A stretch of DNA of 43,998 bases. Source: an uncultured Opitutia bacterium. GTDB lineage: Bacteria > Verrucomicrobiota > Verrucomicrobiia > Opitutales > Opitutaceae. Shown here piece by piece: positions 1 to 7,951 of this stretch (its first letter is position 1; each line of letters starts with the position of its first letter). The notes under the pieces were generated by a model, which was given only the letters and a program-made list of their open reading frames with translations, was not told the origin of the DNA and ran no database searches. Where the stretch lies: the NCBI GenBank assembly GCA_903872425.1, contig CAIQKQ010000037.1, positions 1 through 43,998 of the forward strand, read 5' to 3'. A program made the translations under genes and the position numbers.

Positions 1-12
1 CGGCCGCGTCCG

Positions 13-26
13 CCCCCCCCCCCCCC
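13..26. repeat. 14-base poly-C tract
   Basis: A run of 14 C lies near the left edge of the window, downstream of the glucosidase gene that ends at 123. No gene covers it. Homopolymers of this length are rare in a GC-rich bacterial chromosome and are prone to length errors, so the true length is uncertain. It could be a slippery tract or an assembly or contig-edge artefact. Confidence 0.7.
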
Positions 27-66
27 GACCGGCGAAGGGCGCGAAAATGGGGTATGGAGAATCGGG

Positions 67-87
67 CCCGCTCGCTACGCGAACGGG
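67..87 (-). other. hairpin downstream of the glucosidase gene
   Basis: A 9-bp stem (67-75 with 79-87, one G-T wobble when read on the minus strand) with a 3-base loop lies about 36 bases after the minus-strand stop at 123. No T-run follows, so it is not a classical intrinsic terminator. It could act as a 3' stabilising structure or help Rho-dependent termination. Confidence 0.4.
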
Positions 88-122
88 TGGCTAGGCGGAG
101 GTACGGCTTGGAGGCGCCGTGA

Positions 123-2846
123 TCAGGTCTTGGGGGTACGCCGCTTGGCGCTGTCGGTCAAGCAGCCGACGGAGAGCGCGGTCCAGCCGGTCTGGTGCGT
201 CGCGCCGACCCCGCGGCCGGTGTCGCCGTGGAAGTACTCGTAGAAGAGGACGAGCTCCTTGAAGTGCTTATCCTGCGCGTAGAGCTCGCAGTCGCCGTGC
301 ACAGGGCGGCGGCCGCCTTTATTGGCGAGGAAGATCGCACCGAGACGGGTCTGGATCTCAAGTGCTGCCTGCTGTAGCGTGACCATCTTGCCGGAGCCCT
401 TGGGTGACTCAACCAACAAGGTGTCGCGATAGTATTCGCCGTAACGCTCCAGTGCCTCGACGATGAGGTAGTTAACCGGGAACCAGATCGGGCCGCGCCA
501 ATTGGAGTTACCGCCAAAGAGATAAGTGTTGCTCTCAGCGGGAGCGTAATCGAGACGGAGCTCCTGACCGTCGGCGCGGAAAATAAAGGGATTTTTCTCG
601 TGGAACTTCGAGACCCCACGAATGCCGTAGTCGGAGAGAAACTCCGTCTCGTCCATCAGCTTCTCCATGATTTTGGTGAGTTGCTTACGGGAAGGGATGG
701 CGAGGATGGTCTTGTGATGGCCGCGCGTGGGGTCGGCGGCGGCGGAGCGGACATTGCGCGCGAGTTCGGGCCGGTGCTGCAGGAACCACTGATAGCGTTT
801 CTTGAAGCCAGGGAGCTTGTTGATGAGATCCTGGTCGAGCAGCTCGACGGCGATCATTGGCAGCAGGCCAACGAGCGAGCGGATACGGAGCGGCTCGGTG
901 TGCGTGCTGTAGCTGATCTGGTCGTAGTAGAAACCGTCCTCGGCGTTCCACAAACCCGTGCCGCCGGCAAAGTTGATCGCATCCACGATCTGCACGAAGT
1001 GTTCGAAGAACTTCGAGGCCATATCCTCGTAGGCGATATTGACCGTACCGTCGGGCTCAAGCGCGAGCTCCAGCGCCATGGCGAGCATGGAATTGGCGTA
1101 AAACGCCATCCAAGCCGTGCCGTCAGCCTGGTTGAGGCTGCCACCGCCGGGGATGGGCTGGCCGCGGTCGAAGACGCCGATATTGTCGAGCCCAAGGAAG
1201 CCGCCGGAAAAGAGATTCTTGCCCTCGGCGTCCTTGCGGTTGACCCACCAAGTGAAATTCATGAGCAGCTTTTGAAAAACGCTCTCAAGGAACGCGCGAT
1301 CGCGGTGGCCGCGCGCGCCGGAAATTTTGTAGACGCGCCACGCAGCCCAAGCGTGGACGGGCGGGTTCACGTCGCCGAAATTGAACTCGTAGGCGGGAAT
1401 CTGACCGTTGGGGTGCATGTACCACTCGCGCAGGAAGAGGGTGAGCTGCGACTTCGCGAAGTCCGGGTCAATGCGCGCAAACGGAATCATGTGGAAGGCA
1501 AGATCCCACGCGGCAAACCACGGGTATTCCCACTTGTCGGGCATCGAAATGATGTCCCGGCTGTGCATGTGCCCCCAGTCTTTGTTGCGGCCGCGTCGGC
1601 GACTGGCGGGCGGCTTGGGTGTGGCGGGGTCCCCGTCCATCCACTCCTGCATGACGTAATAGTAAAACTGCTTCGACCAGAGGAGGCCGGCATAGCCCTG
1701 ACGGATGACATTGCGCTCGTCCGGTGTGGTGGCCGCCGGGATAACCCGCGCGTAAAACTCGTCGGCCTCGCGCTGCGCGCGGGCGAATTCGGCCTCGAAC
1801 GCGCCGCCAAAAGCGACGGGCGCGGGCTTTTTCGTGACCGCAAGCTGGAGATCAATCGTGCGCTCCGCACCGGCGGGGATGTTGAGGACATAATGCAGCG
1901 CGGCCTTGGTGCCGGTGCGCGCGGGGTTGACCACGCCCTGCTCCCCGTTGATAACGTGGCGGTGAAACGCGTCCTTCACATAGGGCGAGGCATTGTCCAC
2001 GCCCCAGAGTCGCTGGACATTGCTCTCGTTTTCGGTGAAGAGTGGCGTCGGCTCGGTGCCGTCAGACGCGCGCGCGTAGCGCAGCTCGCCAGGCCCGAGA
2101 GTCTCGTGCGTGAGGAGGATAGAATTATCCTTGGCGACCATTGTCGGCTTTTCCTTTACATGGTCATGTTCCACGCCCCACGACCAGAGGTTGCGGAACC
2201 AGAGTTGCGGGAGCACATGGAGTGTCGCGGCCTCGGGACCACGATTGGCGACCCGGATGCGGATAAGGATATGGTCGGGCGCGGTTTTGGCGTATTCGGC
2301 AAACACGTCGAAGTAGCGGCCCTCGTTGAACACCCCGGTGTCCGTCAGCTCAAACTCCGGGCCACCGATGCCGCGCCGGCGGTTCTCGTCAAGCAACCAA
2401 CGATAGGGAAACTCGGCCTGCGGATATTTGTAGAGGCCGCGCATCCAGGAGTGCGTGGGGGTCGAGTCGAGGTAATAATAAAGCTCCTTTGGATCCTCGC
2501 CGTGGTTGCCCTCTGAACCTGTGAGGCCGTAGATGCGCTCCTTGAGGATTGGGTCCTTGCCATTCCACAACGCGAGGCCAAAGCACAGGCGGCACTCGCG
2601 GTCGGTGATGCCGAGCAGGCCGTCCTCGCCCCAACGGTAGGAGCGGCTGCGTGCATGGTCGTGCGGGAAATAGTCCCAGCACGTACCGCCTTCCGAGTAG
2701 TCCTCACGCACTGTAGCCCACTGGCGCTCGGAAAGGTAAGGACCCCAGCGCTTCCAGTTTTTGGTGCGCGCGGCGTCTTCGGCGAGGCGATTGTGCTCAA
2801 CGGTGGTGGCGGGAACAGGGACGGTGGAGGCAGATTTGGTGGACAT
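123..2846 (-). CDS. GH63/MGH1-type glucosidase
   Basis: This 907-residue soluble protein is of the family usually annotated 'glucosidase' with an MGH1-like (mannosylglycerate hydrolase type) (alpha/alpha)6 barrel, related to GH63. The N-terminal half carries the conserved stretch around KNWKRWGPYLSERQW and TCWDYFPHDHARSRSYRWGE. The catalytic-barrel half begins near residue 435 with EYPWFAAWDLAFHMIP and has SNWRGPIWFPVNYLI near residue 782. There is no signal peptide, so it is probably cytoplasmic. I chose the ATG at 2846 over one 22 codons upstream because that extra stretch is proline-rich and low in complexity; neither has a Shine-Dalgarno. A debranching enzyme gene and an SDR gene follow upstream on the same strand, which suggests turnover of a storage or compatible glucan. 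The exact substrate (alpha-glucoside, mannosylglycerate or glucosylglycerate) cannot be decided from sequence. Confidence 0.85.
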   Translation of the reverse strand: MSTKSASTVPVPATTVEHNRLAEDAARTKNWKRWGPYLSERQWATVREDYSEGGTCWDYFPHDHARSRSYRWGEDGLLGITDRECRLCFGLALWNGKDPILKERIYGLTGSEGNHGEDPKELYYYLDSTPTHSWMRGLYKYPQAEFPYRWLLDENRRRGIGGPEFELTDTGVFNEGRYFDVFAEYAKTAPDHILIRIRVANRGPEAATLHVLPQLWFRNLWSWGVEHDHVKEKPTMVAKDNSILLTHETLGPGELRYARASDGTEPTPLFTENESNVQRLWGVDNASPYVKDAFHRHVINGEQGVVNPARTGTKAALHYVLNIPAGAERTIDLQLAVTKKPAPVAFGGAFEAEFARAQREADEFYARVIPAATTPDERNVIRQGYAGLLWSKQFYYYVMQEWMDGDPATPKPPASRRRGRNKDWGHMHSRDIISMPDKWEYPWFAAWDLAFHMIPFARIDPDFAKSQLTLFLREWYMHPNGQIPAYEFNFGDVNPPVHAWAAWRVYKISGARGHRDRAFLESVFQKLLMNFTWWVNRKDAEGKNLFSGGFLGLDNIGVFDRGQPIPGGGSLNQADGTAWMAFYANSMLAMALELALEPDGTVNIAYEDMASKFFEHFVQIVDAINFAGGTGLWNAEDGFYYDQISYSTHTEPLRIRSLVGLLPMIAVELLDQDLINKLPGFKKRYQWFLQHRPELARNVRSAAADPTRGHHKTILAIPSRKQLTKIMEKLMDETEFLSDYGIRGVSKFHEKNPFIFRADGQELRLDYAPAESNTYLFGGNSNWRGPIWFPVNYLIVEALERYGEYYRDTLLVESPKGSGKMVTLQQAALEIQTRLGAIFLANKGGRRPVHGDCELYAQDKHFKELVLFYEYFHGDTGRGVGATHQTGWTALSVGCLTDSAKRRTPKT

Positions 2847-2948
2847 GGCTAAGGGAGGCGCGGAAGGATGGAGTGGAGATTGCGGCCGATTGGACGGCGG
2901 CAGACAAAGCAAAAAATCCTCTACCGGTACAACGCGAGTACCGAATTC

Positions 2949-2992
2949 AAAAAAAAATCACTCGGCGGAGACTAAGACGCACCGCGCCGTGA
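2949..2992 (-). terminator. probable intrinsic terminator after the debranching enzyme
   Basis: Read on the minus strand just past the stop at 3014, an imperfect stem (TCACGGCG with CGCCGAGTGA, two-base bulge, long loop) is followed by a run of nine T (the A-run at 2949-2957). It would separate transcription of the debranching enzyme from the glucosidase downstream. Confidence 0.5.
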
Positions 2993-3013
2993 GTTCACCC
3001 GACCGAGAACGGC

Positions 3014-4954
3014 TTAAACCGGCTGGTCGGGCTGGAGGACAAGGTGCTCAAGCCGCAGCAATTCGGCCAGAGACCAAGCCTGAAATGGACACCCCCGTGG
3101 CGTGTGCGGCGCGTTACCGTCAGCGATTTCGCTGATATGGCCCAGTCCGGCCTCGCGTAAATGCGCATGCAACGGAGCAACGAAACGGGTGAGGGATTTG
3201 GCGCGCGCGGCCGCCGTGCCGCCGTTAACCCGCAGCCAAGCCTCGACAAACGCGCCGAGCAGCCACGGCCAAACCGTGCCCTGGTGATACGCGCCGTCGC
3301 GCGCACGCACGCCGCCCTCATAGCGCGGGCAATAGCGCGGGTCATCCGGGGTGAGGCTTCGCAGGCCGAGCGTCGTGAGCAGCTTTTCCTCGACCAGGCG
3401 CACGACTGCCGCCGCTTGCACGCCTTCGAGCAGGGCAAACGGCAGGCCACCGACGGAAAAAATCTGATTGGGTCGTAGGCTCGCGTCAGTCCTCCCCGGC
3501 GAAAAATTTTCGTCCACCACGTCATAAAGCCCGCCGGCGGCCGCGTTCCAAAATTTCTGGCGAAACGAAGCCAGCGCACGGTCGGCCGGCCCGGCCCACG
3601 CCGGGTCGGCCAGCGCGCCGATCCGCAGCGCGTTGACCCAGAGAGCCTGCACCTCGACCGGTTTGCCCACGCGTGGCGTGACGACCCAGTCGCCGACCTT
3701 GGCGTCCATCCAAGTGAGTTGCACACCGGGTTCGCCGGCGAAAAGCAAACCGTCAGCGTCAGCCCGGATTCCGTGGCGTGTGCCGCGCGTGTAACCGGTG
3801 AGAATCGCCCCCACGGCGGCCAGCAGCTGCTTCCGGTCGGCGGATTTCACGCGAACGCCAGTCGCCTCGCAGGCAGCGAACCAATCATACACGGCGATGA
3901 TGAACCAAAGCGAGGCGTCGACCGAATTGTATTCCGGTGGCTCGCCACCGTCTGGAAACCGATTCGGTACCATGCCCTCAGAAACCGTCCCCGACCACTC
4001 GATTAAAATCGCGCGCGCCGCCTCAAGCCGTCCGGTCGCCAGACACAGACCGCGCAGGCTGATGAACGTGTCCCGCCCCCAGTCCGTAAACCACGGGTAG
4101 CCGGCGATGATAGTGAGGCCACTGCCCCGGCGAACGAGATAGTCCTCGGCGGCGCGGTGCTGCGGACTAGCGTACGAAGCGCGCCGGGCGCGCTCCTCCT
4201 CGCGCCAGCGTGCGGCGATCTCTCGCGCGGGCTGGTCCGCAAAACTATTCCACTCGGGGCCGCCGTCCGGCGACGCCAGAATCAGCACAGCCTCGCCAGC
4301 AGAAAAATCGTAGTTGAATAACCCTGGCGCAGCCAAGTCCTCTGTATCATCAAGCCCACGCGCTCGTTCCTCGAGATAAAGGAAGTTTCGATACCAGTGC
4401 GGGTCGTGCATGTAGCCGCCGCTGGTCTTGGCTACGACCGGTGGAACGCCGGTATAAGGCGACCAGCGCAACGTGTCGCCCGCGCGTTCTGGCGTGAAGT
4501 CAAATACACTGTTCGCGTGGTGTGTCGCGTGCGGGTCGCGGCCCGAGAAAAACGGACGAATCTCTAGCACGCAGCCAGCCGGGTCGCCGTCGAGTGTCCA
4601 GCTCAACACCGTTGAGGCGCGACCGCGCGGGATAAAAACTTCCTGCCGCAATGAGCGCCCTCCGGGCAGCCGGAAAGTCCAAGTCGGCCACGGCTCGCCG
4701 GCAAACGCGACGATCCGGTCCATGCCGTCGGGCGTGAGCACATCGGGCGCGTAACGCTGACTGCTGAGCGCAAAACGGCCCTCGGGCGTACACAGGAATA
4801 CGTCGGCCCCGTTGACTAGCACGAAGCGGCGCGCGGGCGAACCCTCGGCACGGATTAGCAGAGCGTGGTAGCGACGCGTGCGGGCGAGTGAGACGGTACC
4901 TGACGCAAAGCCGCCTAGTCCGTCGGTTTCAAGCCATTCAATTTCCGGGGGCAT
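3014..4954 (-). CDS. amylo-alpha-1,6-glucosidase (glycogen debranching enzyme family)
   Basis: This 646-residue protein resembles bacterial/archaeal-type glycogen debranching enzymes that hydrolyse alpha-1,6 branch glucosyl residues. The N-terminal domain has the family signature ETDGLGGFASGTV followed by TRRYHALLI (residues 9-34). The C-terminal GH15-like (alpha/alpha)6 barrel contains YPWFTDWGRDTF (residues 286-297) and, near the end, AYHQGTVWPWLLGAF. There is no export signal, so it is probably cytoplasmic. The ATG at 4954 is chosen because the signature begins at once; an ATG 12 codons upstream is possible. T-rich hairpins lie on both sides, so it is probably transcribed on its own although it sits between a GH63-like enzyme and a glucose-dehydrogenase-like SDR of related theme. 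Confidence 0.9.
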   Translation of the reverse strand: MPPEIEWLETDGLGGFASGTVSLARTRRYHALLIRAEGSPARRFVLVNGADVFLCTPEGRFALSSQRYAPDVLTPDGMDRIVAFAGEPWPTWTFRLPGGRSLRQEVFIPRGRASTVLSWTLDGDPAGCVLEIRPFFSGRDPHATHHANSVFDFTPERAGDTLRWSPYTGVPPVVAKTSGGYMHDPHWYRNFLYLEERARGLDDTEDLAAPGLFNYDFSAGEAVLILASPDGGPEWNSFADQPAREIAARWREEERARRASYASPQHRAAEDYLVRRGSGLTIIAGYPWFTDWGRDTFISLRGLCLATGRLEAARAILIEWSGTVSEGMVPNRFPDGGEPPEYNSVDASLWFIIAVYDWFAACEATGVRVKSADRKQLLAAVGAILTGYTRGTRHGIRADADGLLFAGEPGVQLTWMDAKVGDWVVTPRVGKPVEVQALWVNALRIGALADPAWAGPADRALASFRQKFWNAAAGGLYDVVDENFSPGRTDASLRPNQIFSVGGLPFALLEGVQAAAVVRLVEEKLLTTLGLRSLTPDDPRYCPRYEGGVRARDGAYHQGTVWPWLLGAFVEAWLRVNGGTAAARAKSLTRFVAPLHAHLREAGLGHISEIADGNAPHTPRGCPFQAWSLAELLRLEHLVLQPDQPV

Positions 4955-5013
4955 AGCAGAAGACTCTGGGGTTTTGGCTGCCCAAACCAAAGCGCGAAAT
5001 CGCCAGCCTGAAT

Positions 5014-5047
5014 AAAAAAAACGCCGACCGCCTCACGGCGGCCGGCG
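5014..5047 (-). terminator. strong intrinsic terminator after the SDR gene
   Basis: On the minus strand an 11-bp GC-rich stem (arms 5037-5047 and 5022-5032, one G-T pair) with a 4-base loop is followed by eight T (A-run 5014-5021). It lies 24 bases past the SDR stop at 5071. This is a textbook Rho-independent terminator and one of the clearest in the window. Confidence 0.88.
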
Positions 5048-5070
5048 GGAAATAAATCTGTTGAAGGTAC

Positions 5071-5940
5071 TCAACCGCCAGTGTCGAAGCCGGGATAGAG
5101 CGTCATGCCGCCGTCCACGTAGAGAGTCGCACCCGTGACGTAATCGGAATCGTCCGAGGCGAGCCAAACGGCGGCGCGGCCGATCTCCTCGGCCTCACCG
5201 ATACGGCGGTAGGGGATGAGCGTGAGCAGGGACTTGTAGGCCTCGGGAGTGCTCCATGCAGCCGTATTGATGGGCGTGCGGATAGCACCCGGCGAGACGC
5301 TGTTGCAGCGGATACGCAGCGGAGCAACCTCTTGCGCGATGCTCTTCATCATCAGCGCAACGCCACCTTTAGATGCGGCATAGTTCACATGGCCCGCCCA
5401 CGGAATGATGTCGTGAACGGAGCTGATGCACACAATCTTACCGGCAGAGCAGGAAACGCCCGGCACGACGCCACGGCGCTTGAACTCGCAGATCGCCTCG
5501 CGGGCGCAAAGAAACTGGCCCGTGAGATTTACGTCAATCACGCGCTGCCATTGGGCGAGCGTCATCTCGTGAAACGCCGCGTCCTTCTGGAGGCCGGCAT
5601 TGTTAACGAGGATGTCAATGGTGCCAAACGTGCCGAGCATGGTCTTAAACATCGCCTTCACTTCGGTCTCGTTGCTCACGTCGGCCTTGATCGCCAGCGC
5701 CTTGCCGCCGCTCTTTTTGATCTCAGCAACGACAGCCTCAGCACTTTCCGGCGCACTAGCGTAGTTGACCACAACATCAGCACCGGCGCGGCCGAGTGCG
5801 ATGGCGACGGCCCTGCCGATGCCGGAACTGGCTCCGGTCACGAGGGCTTTCTGGCCTTTGAGGAGGGGGAGAACGGGGCGCGGGGCGGGCTCCGGGAAGT
5901 TTTTCTTGATGAAGTCGAGGTCAGGCGCAGGTGTGCTCAT
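5071..5940 (-). CDS. SDR oxidoreductase, glucose 1-dehydrogenase-like
   Basis: A 289-residue classical short-chain dehydrogenase with a roughly 28-residue N-terminal extension before the Rossmann fold, as in the YghA-like / glucose 1-dehydrogenase group. Visible motifs are the cofactor loop TGASSGIG (residues 35-42), NNAG (113-116), the catalytic Ser near 173-174 and YAASK (Tyr187, Lys191). The C-terminus has the DGGMTLYPGF ending common in this group. It probably oxidises or reduces a sugar or aldehyde with NAD(P). Its position next to two glucosidases makes glucose released from glucan a reasonable but unproven substrate. A strong terminator follows, so it is probably monocistronic. Confidence 0.88.
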   Translation of the reverse strand: MSTPAPDLDFIKKNFPEPAPRPVLPLLKGQKALVTGASSGIGRAVAIALGRAGADVVVNYASAPESAEAVVAEIKKSGGKALAIKADVSNETEVKAMFKTMLGTFGTIDILVNNAGLQKDAAFHEMTLAQWQRVIDVNLTGQFLCAREAICEFKRRGVVPGVSCSAGKIVCISSVHDIIPWAGHVNYAASKGGVALMMKSIAQEVAPLRIRCNSVSPGAIRTPINTAAWSTPEAYKSLLTLIPYRRIGEAEEIGRAAVWLASDDSDYVTGATLYVDGGMTLYPGFDTGG

Positions 5941-6082
5941 GGGAAACGTAGCTGGAGTTATTGTTTGATGGGTGGAAGAAGTCGAGGAGGGATACCCCTA
6001 CCCGTGGGCTGCAGAAAGTACGGACCCGCTCAAAATGTGAAGCGTTATTTTACCAAACAGCACCACATTTTTCTGCCTCCAT

Positions 6083-6640
6083 TTAATCTCCCCCACAGAA
6101 GTGGAGCATCAAATAAACGACCGGCCCAGTCACGGCGACGTAGAGCCAAAGCGGAAAAACCCAGCGCACGAGCCGCCGGTGCGCCGCGCGGCGGTCAGCC
6201 CAGCCTGCGAGGTAGGCCAGCAAGATGCACGGCAAGCTCGCCGCCGCGAGGGTGATGTGGGTGATGAGCAGAAAAAAATAAACCGGCCGCACCCAACCGG
6301 TACCCGCGAACTTAGTTTCCGCGCTCGTGAAGTGATACACCACATACCCCACTAGAAATAGGCCCGACATCATTAGGGACACCGTCACGAGTCGACGATG
6401 CCACGCGATGTCACCACGTTTCGCTGCCCGCACCGCCAATACAAGGCAGACGGCGACGAGGGCGTTAAGCGTCGAATAGACCGCCGGGAGAAAACCAAAG
6501 CTGACTCCCGCCGGAAGCGCGACGTGCAGTTCGGGCCGCCGCATCAGACCGACGAGCACCAGCACCGCCGCGGTGACGACCCACACCCAGACTTGGAGCT
6601 TACGCTCGGCATCGGGGCTCAGTTTGCTTTGAATGCTCAT
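6083..6640 (-). CDS. DUF420 membrane protein, CtaM-like oxidase assembly factor
   Basis: This 185-residue protein has five hydrophobic segments (near residues 14-30, 48-68, 84-106, 118-142 and 156-178) and matches the DUF420 family. Firmicute members (CtaM) are needed for making heme-A-containing terminal oxidases; that role is known for them and inferred here. Conserved histidines sit in YHFTSAE and THITLAAAS. DUF420 genes often lie next to caa3 oxidase or SCO genes, but here the neighbours are an SDR and a divergent efflux operon, 15 kb from the respiratory operon. I use the ATG at 6640 (MSIQSKL); a second ATG five codons upstream is possible. It hints that a heme-A oxidase exists elsewhere in the genome. 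Confidence 0.82.
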   Translation of the reverse strand: MSIQSKLSPDAERKLQVWVWVVTAAVLVLVGLMRRPELHVALPAGVSFGFLPAVYSTLNALVAVCLVLAVRAAKRGDIAWHRRLVTVSLMMSGLFLVGYVVYHFTSAETKFAGTGWVRPVYFFLLITHITLAAASLPCILLAYLAGWADRRAAHRRLVRWVFPLWLYVAVTGPVVYLMLHFCGGD

Positions 6641-6788
6641 GGCGATGAGATGCATCGCAATCCAGCGTTTGGAGCCGGTCAAGAGGAAACTCGGAAAGCC
6701 TGGTTCGCGCGGTCCAACCACCCAGCCTTTACGCGCATTGACGCCAGACCGGCAGTCAGGTCAACTCACGCCCGCTCCGCGCGCTTCC

Positions 6789-7943
6789 ATGAAATCACCC
6801 CTTCCCCTATCCCTCTGCTTTGTAGGCCTCGCTGCGGCCTTCGCGCTCGCGGGCTGCGACCGGGCCACGCCGCGCGTCGCCGGGCCGCCACCGGCTGTGC
6901 CGGTGCAGGTGGCGGTCGCAGAAAAACGCGACGTGCCGCGCGTCATCGGCTCTATCGGCACCGTGCAGGCACTGCGCACCGTCGCGGTGAAGTCGCAGGT
7001 GGACGGGGTGCTCGCACAGATCCATTTTAAGGAGGGCGACGACGTGAAAGTCGGCGACCCGCTCGTCACGCTCGACCGGCGGCCGTTTGAGAACTCGCTC
7101 AACATCGCGCGTGCCGACCTCGCCAACGCCGAGGCCACCGCCGCGCAGGCCCGCACCGACCTCGCTCGCTACCAGAGCCTCGCTGAGCGTGGCGATATTT
7201 CCCCCGCCGAGCTACTCCAATACACAACGAAAAACAACTCTGCTGCCGCCGCCGCCCAAGCCAAGGTGGCCGCGGTCGCCAACGCCGAGCTGCAACTCAG
7301 CTACACCGAAATCCGTGCGCCCATCACCGGACGCACCGGGCAACTCATGGTGCATGAAGGCGCGCTCGTGCGGGCCAACGACAACAGTGTACCCATTGTG
7401 ACCATCAACCAAATTGCGCCGATTGCGGTCGCCTACGCCGTGCCGGAGGCAGCCCTTGACGAAATCCGCGCTGCCATGGCGGAACGCCGTGCCGCCGTGG
7501 CCGTCGTCGACCCCGCGAGCAGTCTTATGCGCGGGGGTGGGGTACTCGAGTTTGTGGACAATGCCGTGGACCCCACCACGGGCATGATCGGTCTCAAGGC
7601 TAATTTCCCCAACCCCGACCGCAGCCTCTGGCCGGGAAGATTTGTGACGGTCACCACGCAGGTCGGGATCGATCGGGATGCCGTGGTTGTGCCGTCGCAG
7701 GCGGTCCAGACTAGCCAGAGCGGCTCGACTGTTTACGTGCTAAAAGCCGACAAAACCGTAGATTTACGAAAGGTGACGGTCAGTCGCGTGGTGAGTGAGA
7801 TTACCTTGATTGCGATCGGCCTATCGGCCGGCGAGACGGTCGTCACGGACGGCCAGTTGCGGCTGATTCCGGGCGCTCGTGCCGAGGCGAAACCTCTGGC
7901 CGCGCCCCCGCGCGATGTGCCGGCCCGAAGCGGCAAAAACTAA
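6789..7943 (+). CDS. RND efflux membrane-fusion (adaptor) lipoprotein
   Basis: A 384-residue periplasmic adaptor of the HlyD/AcrA/MdtA type. The N-terminus is a lipoprotein signal ending in LAGC (Cys23), giving inner-membrane lipid anchoring. Then come the first biotinyl-lipoyl half (VKSQVDGVLAQIHFKEGDDV), an alanine-rich alpha-hairpin (about residues 100-160), the second lipoyl half (YTEIRAPITGRTG) and beta-barrel and membrane-proximal domains ending near residue 370. The upstream in-frame extension to 6633 overlaps the divergent DUF420 gene and is rejected because the signal peptide starts at 6789. It lies 8 bases before the pump gene, so the two form an operon. No TolC-like gene is adjacent. 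Confidence 0.93.
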   Translation: MKSPLPLSLCFVGLAAAFALAGCDRATPRVAGPPPAVPVQVAVAEKRDVPRVIGSIGTVQALRTVAVKSQVDGVLAQIHFKEGDDVKVGDPLVTLDRRPFENSLNIARADLANAEATAAQARTDLARYQSLAERGDISPAELLQYTTKNNSAAAAAQAKVAAVANAELQLSYTEIRAPITGRTGQLMVHEGALVRANDNSVPIVTINQIAPIAVAYAVPEAALDEIRAAMAERRAAVAVVDPASSLMRGGGVLEFVDNAVDPTTGMIGLKANFPNPDRSLWPGRFVTVTTQVGIDRDAVVVPSQAVQTSQSGSTVYVLKADKTVDLRKVTVSRVVSEITLIAIGLSAGETVVTDGQLRLIPGARAEAKPLAAPPRDVPARSGKN

Positions 7944-7951
7944 GACCGCTC

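Noticed and set aside
600-2516. 638-codon open frame on the plus strand
   Set aside because: It lies entirely antisense to the glucosidase gene, has a composition typical of a GC-rich shadow frame and matches no family.
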